DNA from: Acetobacteraceae bacterium | GTDB lineage: Bacteria > Pseudomonadota > Alphaproteobacteria > Acetobacterales > Acetobacteraceae | Length of the DNA stretch: 64,000 nucleotides | Assembly (NCBI GenBank): GCA_027487385.1 | Contig: JAIYDS010000118.1 | Location: forward strand, 1-64,000 | Direction: 5' to 3' | In this document: piece after piece, positions 25,483 through 34,300 of the stretch | Layout of the letters: every line of letters begins with the position of its first letter | Numbering within the stretch: the first letter of the stretch is position 1 | Position numbers and translations under genes: made by a program | The notes under the pieces: model-generated | Database searches by the model: none | Seen by the model: the letters and a program-made list of their open reading frames with translations, nothing else | What the model was told of the DNA's origin: nothing

Positions 25483-25539
25483 GGCATCGCTCCTGCTTGG
25501 CGGGAAAGTGTTGACCGCGATGTGAAGGAGCGCAATGCC

Positions 25540-25558
25540 ATTTCACGGATGCGAAAAT
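25540..25558. promoter_or_regulatory. Imperfect inverted repeat in the divergent GGT/aldolase promoter
   Basis: ATTTCAC (25540-25546) is followed after 4 bp by GCGAAAAT, an imperfect mirror. The left arm is identical to one arm of the palindrome at 22948-22972. It may be a second site for the XRE-cupin regulator, linking the two transcription units. Confidence 0.35.
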
Positions 25559-25622
25559 TTCCGGCTCTGCCCTATGCTCCCTCCGAGAGGCATTTTGCCC
25601 GCGGCGCGGCCAGGAGATCGGC

Positions 25623-26375
25623 ATGGATTTTTTTCGCTTCGGCGAGACGCTGCGTCGCAAGCCGGCGCCGCTGCTGGGCATTTTCATCAAGACCGGTTCG
25701 GCGGATGTGCATGAGGTCTTGGCGGGATCCAGCGCGGATTGCTTCGTCATTGACGCGGAGAACGCCTCCCTCGGCCGCGCCGCCCTGTCCGAATGCGTGT
25801 TCATCGCGCGGAGCCGTGGCGCCCCGGTGCTCATTCGCCTGCCGGATGCGAGCGAGGCGGAAGCGCAGCATGCGCTGATGATCGGCGCCGATGGCGTCAT
25901 CCTGCCGCATTGCCGCGACCCCGCCGCCGTCGCGCGCTTCGTTCATTTCACGCGCGGCGCGGCGGTGCAGCGGGCCTATGCCGGTGTGGGTCGCAGTTCG
26001 GCCCGGCGCAGCATGCATTGGCCCGAATTCAGCGCGGCCGCGCGGCGTGATTTCCTGGTGCTGGCCCAGCTGGATGAGCCTGAAGGCTTCGAGGCGGCGG
26101 AGGATATCGCGGCGCTGCCGGGCCTGGATGGCCTCTTCCTCGGCCTGCTCACCTTGCAGATCTCCGAACGCCTGGGCGGCAAGGATCCGCGAACCGTGCT
26201 GCACGCCGCCCTGGCCGCGGCCAAGGCGCGCGGAAAGCGGGTCGGCATTTCCGATCCCGATCCGGCCCAGGCCCAGGCCTGGGCGGAAGGCGGGGCGGAT
26301 CTGCTGATGATCTCCAATGACCTCGGCGCGCTCTCGCTCGGGCTGGAATCCCGGCTCGCGGCCTTTCGCCGGTAG
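25623..26375 (+). CDS. HpcH/HpaI aldolase / citrate lyase family protein
   Basis: 250 aa. Class II pyruvate-dependent aldolase fold: LGIFIKTGSADVHEVLAG start, DCFVIDAENA (metal-site region), VLIRLPDA, GADGVILPHCRD and GLFLGLLTL. Members cleave 4-hydroxy-2-ketoacids or condense pyruvate with aldehydes. Some usual catalytic spacings are altered (DAENAS where the family has DxEH/DTEHG), so activity may differ. A clear AGGAG site precedes the start. Divergent from the GGT gene and followed 85 bp later by the flavoenzyme gene on the same strand. Confidence 0.85.
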   Translation: MDFFRFGETLRRKPAPLLGIFIKTGSADVHEVLAGSSADCFVIDAENASLGRAALSECVFIARSRGAPVLIRLPDASEAEAQHALMIGADGVILPHCRDPAAVARFVHFTRGAAVQRAYAGVGRSSARRSMHWPEFSAAARRDFLVLAQLDEPEGFEAAEDIAALPGLDGLFLGLLTLQISERLGGKDPRTVLHAALAAAKARGKRVGISDPDPAQAQAWAEGGADLLMISNDLGALSLGLESRLAAFRR

Positions 26376-26460
26376 ATGGGGGGCGGACCCCCGGCACAGT
26401 TCCAAGCGAGAGCGTCCCGCCAATAAGCTGGGCTCCGCCCCCGGACCAGGAACCCCTGAC

Positions 26461-28419
26461 ATGACGGCTGCATCCTTCCCGCTGCTCTTCTCGCCGCTCC
26501 AACTGGGCAAGGTCGAGATCCGCAACCGCATCCTCTCGACCGGTCACCAGACCTTCCTGGCGCGGGACGGAATCCCGGGCGAGGATCTGATCGCCTATCA
26601 CGCGGCGCGGGCGGCTGGCGGGGCGGGGCTCATCATCGTCGAATCCGCCCGCTTCCACGCCTCCTCCTTCACGGACTATCCGGAGCTGGTCGTCACCGAG
26701 GATCGCGCCATCCCGGCCTATCGGGCCCTGGCCCAGGCGGTGCACCGGCACGGCGCGCGCATCTTCGGGCAGCTCTCCCATTCCGGCCGGGTCTCGAAGC
26801 GCGTGCGGGGCGGCCTCAGGGAGGTCGCCTTCGCGCCCTCGGCGGTGCCGGACAATCGGTTCCACACCATGCCGCGCGAAATGCCCACGGCGATGGTCGA
26901 AGAACTGGTCGAGGCCTGTGCCACCGCGGCGGGGCGGCTTGCGGAGGCCGGGCTCGATGGCGTCGAACTGCTGGCGAGCCATGGCCTGCTCTTCGCGCAG
27001 TTTCTCAACCCGCGCACCAATCTGCGCACCGATCGCTATGGCGGTTCGCCGGAGAACCGGCTGCGCTTCCTGGTGGAGTGCCTGGCCGGGGCGCGCCGCG
27101 CGGTGGGGGATCGCCTGCTCGGCCTGCGCATCTCGGCGGAGGAGCTGGAGGAGGGCGGGCTGGAGGTCGGCGAGGTCATCGCCGCCTGCCAGGCGTTGGC
27201 GGCCATGGGGGCCGTGGACTACCTCAATGTGACGACTGGTTCGATGGCGGGGCAGGGGGGCTCGATCCATGTCGTCCCGCCGATGGGCTACGCGCCCGCC
27301 TATGTGGCGCCCCAGGCCGGCAGCTTGCGCGCGGCGACCGGGCTGCCCGTTTTCGTCGCCGGGCGCATCAACCAGCCGCAAACCGCGGAGGCGGTGCTGC
27401 GCGCCGGGCAGGCCGACATGATCGGCATGACGCGCGCGATGATTTCCGACCCCGACATGGCGCGGAAGGCGCAGGCCGGGCGGCTGGACGAGATCCGCGC
27501 CTGCATCGCCTGCAACCAGGCCTGCATCGGGCATTTTCACGCGGGCTATGGCATTTCCTGCATCCAGCATCCGGTTTCCGGGCGGGAGGCGAAGCTCAAG
27601 CCGTTGCCGCCCGTCGCGCGCGCCGCCACCATCCTGGTGGCCGGCGGTGGGCCGGGCGGCATGAAGGCGGCAGCCACCGCAGCTGAACGCGGCCATCGCG
27701 TGATCCTCTGCGAGGCTTCGCCGCGGCTTGGGGGGCAGGCGCTGCTGGCGCAACTGCTGCCCGAGCGCGCCGAGTTTGGTGGCCTGATCACCAACCTCCA
27801 GCAGGAACTCACCGCCGCCGGCGTCGAGATCCGGCTGAACACGCCGGTGGATCGCCCGCTGGTGGAACGGCTCGCGCCGGATGCCGTCATCATCGCGACC
27901 GGCGCGCAGCCCTATGAGCCGGTGATCGAGGGGCGGGAGGATGGCCATGTGGTCGGCGCCTGGGCCGTGCTGCAGGGTGCCAATACCGGTGCCCGGGTGC
28001 TGATCGCGGATTGGCGCGCCGATTGGGTGGGGATGGGCCTGGCCGAGCGGCTGGTGCTGGACGGGCACCAGGTCACGCTCGCGGTGAATGCGCCGCATGC
28101 CGGGTTCAACCTGCAACTCTACCTGCGCAGCCAGTGGATCGGCCGCCTGCACCGGCTTGGCGTCGAGGTCGTCACGGATGCCAGCCTGTTTGGCGTGGAT
28201 GGGACCACCGCCTATCTGCGGCACGCGACCTCGGGCGCGCCGATCATCCGGGAGGGCGTGGACACCGTGGTGCTGGCGACCGGCCATGCCTCGGAGACGG
28301 CGCTGGAACAGGCCCTGGCCGGGCTCTCCTGCACCGTGCACATGGTGGGGGACTGCCTGGCCCCGCGCAGCGCCGAGGAGGCGATCTACGAGGGTTTCCT
28401 GGCCGGGCGGGAGGTCTGA
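26461..28419 (+). CDS. Old-yellow-enzyme/iron-sulfur flavoprotein (DCR/TMADH type)
   Basis: 652 aa in three parts: an FMN TIM barrel (1-340; LRTDRYGGSPENR at 188-200), a 4Fe-4S site with Cys348, Cys351, Cys355 and Cys367 (CIACNQAC), and a C-terminal FAD/NAD domain (AGGGPGG near 394-400). This is the architecture of 2,4-dienoyl-CoA reductase and of trimethylamine/dimethylamine/histamine dehydrogenases. The neighbourhood of DMGDH- and sarcosine-oxidase-like enzymes favours an amine dehydrogenase or a related N-methyl-compound enzyme, but the barrel residues that separate the families cannot be judged with certainty here. The longer upstream frame overlaps the aldolase gene and is rejected. Confidence 0.88.
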   Translation: MTAASFPLLFSPLQLGKVEIRNRILSTGHQTFLARDGIPGEDLIAYHAARAAGGAGLIIVESARFHASSFTDYPELVVTEDRAIPAYRALAQAVHRHGARIFGQLSHSGRVSKRVRGGLREVAFAPSAVPDNRFHTMPREMPTAMVEELVEACATAAGRLAEAGLDGVELLASHGLLFAQFLNPRTNLRTDRYGGSPENRLRFLVECLAGARRAVGDRLLGLRISAEELEEGGLEVGEVIAACQALAAMGAVDYLNVTTGSMAGQGGSIHVVPPMGYAPAYVAPQAGSLRAATGLPVFVAGRINQPQTAEAVLRAGQADMIGMTRAMISDPDMARKAQAGRLDEIRACIACNQACIGHFHAGYGISCIQHPVSGREAKLKPLPPVARAATILVAGGGPGGMKAAATAAERGHRVILCEASPRLGGQALLAQLLPERAEFGGLITNLQQELTAAGVEIRLNTPVDRPLVERLAPDAVIIATGAQPYEPVIEGREDGHVVGAWAVLQGANTGARVLIADWRADWVGMGLAERLVLDGHQVTLAVNAPHAGFNLQLYLRSQWIGRLHRLGVEVVTDASLFGVDGTTAYLRHATSGAPIIREGVDTVVLATGHASETALEQALAGLSCTVHMVGDCLAPRSAEEAIYEGFLAGREV

Positions 28420-28453
28420 TCCCCACCGGCGTGATGGCCCGGAGCGCTGCGGC

Positions 28454-29587
28454 TTACGGACCGCGCCCAAGCCGCAGGAAGCCGATGTCATGGCGCGTCG
28501 CGCCATCGCCCGTGGCGAGATCGGCCAGGATCTCGCCGATCACCGAGCAGAACTTGTAGCCATGGCCTGAGCATGGAGAGGCCAGCGTCACCTGCGGAAA
28601 TTCAGGATGGTGATCGAGGATGAAGTGCTCATCCGGCGTGTTGGTGAAGATGCAGGCCCGCAGCGCCATGGTGGCACCGCTGCCCTGCGGGAAATAGCGC
28701 TGCGCGAATTGCCGCAGCAGGCGCTCATCCTCGGCATCCACCTCGCGCCGCATCGTCTCGGCGGGGCCGGTCTCGGCGCGGTGATGATACCGGCCGAATT
28801 TGAAGCCCGGCACCTCGTGGATCGGCAGCCCGTAGTAGCGGCCTTCCTCCACCGCCAGATTGAAGACGGGAAAGCGATCGGGCCGGAACAAGGCCGGCTG
28901 ATGTGGCTGCAGCCAGGCCAGAACCTGCCGCTCCGCCACGGCCCGCCCTGCGAGCAGGGGGGCTAGATCGGCCATCCAGGCGCCGGCCGTCAGCACCAGG
29001 CGGCCTGCGTCGTACTGGCCCTTATCCGTGGTGACGCGCACGCCCTCGCCGCCGGGCCGCGCTTCCCAGCGCAGCACGCGCTCACGCGCACGCAGATCGG
29101 CGCCTTGCGCCTGGGCGAGGCCGCAATGGGCGGTGATGGCATGCTCGCTGGCGATGAAGCCGCCCTCTGGCTGGAACACCGCGCGCATGCGGGAGGGCAG
29201 GCAATAGCCGGGGAAGCGGGCATTCACCTCGTCGCCCGTCAGCACGTCATGCGGCAATCCGTGCAGCCGGGCCGAGTTCAGCGCCCCCTGAAACACCTCG
29301 GTATCCTCATGCCCGCCATCCAGCGAGCCGGTGATGAAGAGCAGCCGCTCCCCCGTCGCGGCCTCGGCCTCGCGCCACAGGGCATAGGCGCGGCGCAGCA
29401 GCGGCACATAGGCCGGATCCTCATAGTAGGGCAGGCGGATGATGCGGGTGACGCCGTGCGAGGAGCCCATGGCGTTCGGAATGTCGAAGCGTTCCAGGCC
29501 GAGGACGCGTTGCCCCCGCCGGGCCAACTGCCAGGCCGCGGCGCTGCCCATCCCACCCAGCCCGACGATGATCACGTCATGCACCAT
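28454..29587 (-). CDS. Monomeric sarcosine oxidase / N-methyltryptophan oxidase family protein
   Basis: 377 aa FAD-dependent oxidase. GLGGMGSA dinucleotide fold at 9-16, SSHGVTRIIR near 42-51 and SPCSGHGYKF near the C-terminus, in which Cys339 sits where MSOX and MTOX bind FAD covalently. Size and motifs match monomeric sarcosine oxidase/SolA, which oxidise N-methyl amino acids to formaldehyde, amino acid and H2O2. It is convergent with the flavoenzyme gene and divergent from the Bug receptor gene (139-bp gap). It complements the DMGDH-like protein as a second demethylating enzyme. Confidence 0.9.
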   Translation of the reverse strand: MVHDVIIVGLGGMGSAAAWQLARRGQRVLGLERFDIPNAMGSSHGVTRIIRLPYYEDPAYVPLLRRAYALWREAEAATGERLLFITGSLDGGHEDTEVFQGALNSARLHGLPHDVLTGDEVNARFPGYCLPSRMRAVFQPEGGFIASEHAITAHCGLAQAQGADLRARERVLRWEARPGGEGVRVTTDKGQYDAGRLVLTAGAWMADLAPLLAGRAVAERQVLAWLQPHQPALFRPDRFPVFNLAVEEGRYYGLPIHEVPGFKFGRYHHRAETGPAETMRREVDAEDERLLRQFAQRYFPQGSGATMALRACIFTNTPDEHFILDHHPEFPQVTLASPCSGHGYKFCSVIGEILADLATGDGATRHDIGFLRLGRGP

Positions 29588-29726
29588 GTGATGCTTCCTA
29601 TCCGCGCATGGTCAGGCTCGCATATCTGCCGGCGCCCGGCCATCAGAACGCTTGGACCTCGCGCGATATTCGGCGACACTCGTGGTCCGCCGCTTCATGT
29701 GCCCATCCGCCTCCAGGAGCCCAGCC

Positions 29727-30713
29727 ATGCGTCAGACCATGTCGCGCCGCCACCTTGGATCGCTGGCCGCGGCGGGCGGGGCGCTGCTCTCCGCTTCCGC
29801 GCGAGCCCAACCCAGGGCCTATCCCACTCAGACGGTCCGGATCGTCGTCCCGTTTGAGACGGGCGGCCCGACCGATGCCATTGCGCGGCTGGTGGCGGTC
29901 AAGCTGGCCGGCCTGCTCGGGCAATCCGTCATCGTCGAGAATCGCAGCGGCGCCAACAGCGTGATCGGCACCACGCATGTCGTCCGCTCACCGCCCGATG
30001 GCTATACGCTGCTGATCGGCACCAATGGCACCTCGGGCAGCGCGGCGCTCAACCCGAACCTGCCCTACGACACGCTGCGCGACCTCAGCGCCGTCGCCTC
30101 CCTCGCCGTGACGCCGTATTTCCTGATTGCGGCTTCCCATGTGCCGGCGACGAATTTCCCCGAGTTCCTGGCCTATTGCCGGGCGAATCCGGGGCGGGTG
30201 ACCTACGCATCCTCGGGGATCGGCAGCGGTCCGCATCTGGCTGGGGAATTGCTGAAGATGCGGGCCGGCATCGACATGGTGCATGTGCCCTATCGAGGTA
30301 CCGCACCGGCCATCACCGACATGCTGGCGGGGCGGGTGGACGTGTATCTCACGAGCCTGAGTGCCGCGCTGCCGCATTTGCCGGGCGGGCAGTTGAAGAC
30401 CCTCGCCGTGGCCTCTCTCGCGCGCTCGCCCTTCGTGCCGGGGGTGGCGACGCTGGACGAGTCAGGGCTGCCGGGTTTCACGGCGGAGTCCTGGTTTGGC
30501 CTGCTGGCCCCGGCCCAGATTCCGCCGGAGGCGGAGGCCGTCCTGTCGCGCGCGGTCGCCACCGTGCTCGACGATCCCGAGGTGCAGCAGCGATTCCGCG
30601 ACATCGTGCATTTGCCGCTCCGGATGTCCTCCGCGGAGTTCAAGGCTTTCTTCCGTCGCGATATCGAGCAGTGGCGCGAGGTGGTTCGCGTGGCCCGGAT
30701 CAGCACGAACTGA
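29727..30713 (+). CDS. Tripartite tricarboxylate (Bug) substrate-binding protein
   Basis: 328 aa. Exported by a Tat-like leader (SRRHLGSLAAAGGALL). Bug fold: YPTQTVRIVVPFETGGPTDA, VENRSGANSVIG, PPDGYTLLIG, and a HVPYRGTAPAITDMLAG ligand loop. An AGGAG sits 7 bp before the ATG at 29727. No tctA/tctB membrane genes are near, as is usual for the expanded Bug family in this order. Divergent from the sarcosine-oxidase-like gene. Ligand probably a carboxylate, unknown. Confidence 0.92.
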   Translation: MRQTMSRRHLGSLAAAGGALLSASARAQPRAYPTQTVRIVVPFETGGPTDAIARLVAVKLAGLLGQSVIVENRSGANSVIGTTHVVRSPPDGYTLLIGTNGTSGSAALNPNLPYDTLRDLSAVASLAVTPYFLIAASHVPATNFPEFLAYCRANPGRVTYASSGIGSGPHLAGELLKMRAGIDMVHVPYRGTAPAITDMLAGRVDVYLTSLSAALPHLPGGQLKTLAVASLARSPFVPGVATLDESGLPGFTAESWFGLLAPAQIPPEAEAVLSRAVATVLDDPEVQQRFRDIVHLPLRMSSAEFKAFFRRDIEQWREVVRVARISTN

Positions 30714-31309
30714 GCCTGGCACCGGCGCATGGGAGAGTGCGCTGTGGGCGCCGCATCAGATGCGGGGCTAGGGGAAGGAACCAGGATGCGGGGATTGGGC
30801 TTTCGCTTCTTCCCGCGGTTGAATGCGGCTTGAGGCATTGTGAGACACCATGCAGCCGCGCGACGCCCGAGACCGTCATGCCGGGCTGCATCGTCTGCTC
30901 CACCAGTCGGCCGTCCGAAGCAGTGCTTCGGACCCTCGGCAGTGTAGCGCCGACGGCGATGGGTGCCGCTGATGATTTCAACGCGATCGAAGGGCTTCGA
31001 CATAGGCGTGCACCTGGGCTTCAACCGAGAGCATGGTGCGCTGAGGCGGAATCGCCGAGACGCTGAATCATCCTCTCAGCAAAGTCTGGAGCGTGCGGAG
31101 TGAGCGCATGTGAACGCAGCACGCTCTTGGCCCTCAAGGTTGCGCCATATGTCCGGTCGAAATGGGGGCCGCTCCAGCAGCTGATCGCCTCCGCCAAGCC
31201 GCGGACCAGGGCGCTCCGCGTCCCAGCCTCTGTCGCTCCTACAACATCAACGGGGACACGGTGGGGGGGCCGGGCCAGGCCCGCCCATGCCCCGCGCCCC
31301 GGACGCGCC
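30714..31309. other. Gap with decayed IS66 tnpA
   Basis: 596 bp between a Bug receptor and the end of the repeat protein. Apart from the IS66 fragment at 30838-31003 I see no gene. The right part (about 31030-31260) has no recognisable coding pattern on either strand. Confidence 0.5.
30838..31003 (-). pseudogene. IS66-family TnpA remnant, frameshifted
   Basis: The first frame reads MSKPFDRVEIISGTHRRRRY, the N-terminus of IS66 TnpA; a second frame continues with LVEQTMQPGMTVSGVARLHG, its helix-turn-helix. A frameshift lies around 30900-30930 and nothing of TnpB or TnpC follows. No terminal repeats found. Confidence 0.65.
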
Positions 31310-34300
31310 TCAGCCGAAGATGAAGTCGTTCGCCACCAAGGTGCCTGGCGCCACGCCCATCAACGTCACCTGGTGGCTCGCATCCATGTGGATCACGGTG
31401 TTGCCGCCGACATGGGACATGAAGGCGCCGAGCGCTGCGAAATCCGCGATGCCCCAGCCCGCCAGGCTGATCACGTCCACCCCGGTGAACCCGTTGACGA
31501 CGTCCTGACCGCCCTGGCTGAGCACGAAGAGATCCGCCCCGCCGCCGCCGGTCAGCGTGTCATCGCCGGCCCCACCCGTGAGCGTATCGGCCCGGGCCGA
31601 GCCGATCAGGGCCACGCCGGTGGCGCTCTCATTCGTCACCGACCAGCCGCTGGTGCCGGTTGCGCGCGAAAGATCGACTTCGAAGCCCGCCGTGGTCAGA
31701 TGGGCGGTGCCCTTGTTGTTGCTGCCGGCGCTGGCCGTCCAGGCGGCCGCCAGCGTCGCATTGGCGGTGCCGCCGCCCGCAACGATCAGCACGTCGCCGG
31801 CGCCGAGATCGGTGATCAGGTCCGTGCCGAGGCTCACCCGGAAGATATCGGCCCCGCTGCCTCCCGTCAGGGTGTCGTCGCCGGCGCCGCCGTTCAACGT
31901 GTCATTCCCGGCGGCGCCATCGAGAAGGTTCGCACCCGCATTGCCGTCGAGATGGTTGGCGAGACCGTTGCCTGTGCCGCGCAGACCGGCCGTTCCGGCA
32001 AGGCTGAGACGCTCGATCTCCGCACCCAGCGTCCAGTCCATCGAGGCGATGATCCGGTCGGAGCCGCCGGCGGCCTGTTCCACGATCACGTCCGCCGCGT
32101 TGTCGACATAGTAGGTGTCGCTGCCCGCGCCGCCGGTGAGCAGATCCGCGCCAAGCCCGCCCGTCAGCGAGTCCTGACCGGCGCTGCCGATGATCGCATC
32201 ATCCCCTGCGCCGCCGGTGGCAACCAGGTTCGTGCCCGCGCCCAGCGCCGATCCATCCAGCGTGAGGGAGGCTACCCCCGTCGCGCTCACCTCCAGCCTG
32301 GCGCCGAAGCCCTGCGCTGCGTTGGCGCCAAGAACGAGGCTCTGCGCGCCCGTTTCGCCCAAGGTGATCTTCTCGAGACCCAGCAGACCGAAGAAGTCGG
32401 TGTCCGTCAGGTTTGCGGTGAAATTCAGCCGGAGGGTGTCGATGCCGGCCAGCCCGTCCACCCACCGCAGCGCATCGGTAAAGGCGCCCTCACTCGTGAA
32501 GGTGAAGACATCATTGCCCGACGTGCCCGTTTGCAGCCGCAGATCGATGGTCAGGTCGAGCAGGGCCGCGGCCGAGGTCACTTCGCCCAGGCTTTGTGTC
32601 GCGCTCAGCGCATGGGCGCCGGCCGCCAGGATCGGCGTGGTGAAGCTCCAGGCGCCCGCCCCGTTGGCGTTGGTGGTCCCGAGCAGCGTCGCGCCATCGA
32701 ACAGGCTCACCAACGCGTTCGCCGCGGCGGTGCCCACCAGGGTCGGCGTGTGGATGCCGGTGACATCGTCGGTGTCGGACGCGCCGTTGTCCGAGGCGCT
32801 GGCGAGGTCCAGAATGGGCGGCGGGAGGCTGGTGTTGACCGTGAAGGTGACGGGCGCGCTGCTGCCGAGATTGCCGGCAAGATCCGTGCTTGTCGCGACC
32901 AGTTCATGCGTGCCGTCGGCCCCGAGATCCACGTCGGCGGACCAGTCGCCGCCCAGACCCACCGTCGCGGTGCCGATCGGAGTCGCGCCGCCATCGCTGA
33001 AGATGAAGACGGTGGTGCCGGCATGCGCATCGGACAGAGTGCCGCTGATGGTCTGCGTCGCAGCCGCCACCGCGCCGCCTGCCGAGGTGATCGTCACCAC
33101 CGGATCGGTGCTGTCCACCCGAACCGTCAGCGCTGCCGAAGCGCCGGAGGTATTGGCGGAGGCGTTGAGCGCGGTGGCCGTGAAGCTGTGCACGCCTTCC
33201 GAGAGTGCGGGCGGGCTGATGCTCCATGCGCCCGTCACCTCGTGGGAGCGCACCTGGCCCACCACGCTCGCGCCATCCTGCAGCGTCACCAGGACATCGG
33301 GCGCGGCGAAGCCGGTGATGGTGAGGCTGGTCGCCGCGGTCAGGTTGTCGGTGTCGGAGGCGCCGGTGTCGAAGATGGCGGCGATGTCGAGGCCGGTCGG
33401 CGCATCGGGCGTGATGTTCTCAGGCAGCAGGAAGGGCGACTGGACCTGGGCGCTATCGGTGACTGCGCCGAGGATATCCCTCAGCAGCACCGTCCCGGCC
33501 GCGGTACCGTCACTGACCCAGAGTTCCGGGCCGTTGACGCCGTCATTGGCGTTGAACATCACCCGCCCATCCTGGAGGGAGGTCAGGCTGAAGGCGGAAA
33601 GAAGGCCGCCCTCAAGGCCGGGCCGGATATCCCTGACCAGGCTGGTCCCGCCCGCGGTGCCGTCGGTGCGCCACAGCTCATAGCCATGCACGCCGTCATC
33701 GGCGACGAAGAGGGCCGTCCCGTCGCCGAGCGCGACCGGCATGTAGGGCCGGCTGTCATAACCGCCGACGCGGATATCCTTGAGCAGGCTCGTCCCGGCC
33801 CCGGTGCCGTCTGTCACCCAGAGCTCGATGCCGCTGATGGCATCATTGGCGGCGAAGACCGCGAGGCCATTGCCGAGCGCGGTGATGGCGCCGTTACCGC
33901 CTACGCCGTGGCCGCTGCCGGCCTGGATGTCCTTGACCAGGGAGGTGCCGGCTGCCGTGCCGTCCGTCGTCCAGAGCTCATAGCCATGGACGCCGTCATC
34001 GGCCTTGAACAGCGTCTGGCCGTTGCCGAGGGAGGCGAAGCGCTGGGGCGTTGAGGACCCGGCGCCGGGATTGATATCCTTCACCTGAACGGTGCCGGCG
34101 GCGGTGCCGTCGGTCACCCAGAGCTCCATCCCCGCGCCGTCCGCCGCGATGAACAGCGCCCGGTTCCCGGCGATGGGCGTGAACTCCGACGCGGCGCTAT
34201 AGGCCGCGCCGGGGTTGATGTCCTTCAGCAGGACCGTGCCATCCACCGTGCCATCAGTGACCCAGAGTTCGGAGCCATCGGTGCCATTATCGGCGTTGAA

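Noticed and set aside
26149..28506. Minus-strand open frame of 785 codons
   Set aside because: Antisense to the old-yellow-enzyme gene, whose sense strand has clear FMN, FeS and FAD motifs.
31100..34054. Plus-strand open frame of 984 codons
   Set aside because: Mirror of the repetitive ELWxxDGT/RTX gene; its repeats are the antisense of those in the real protein.
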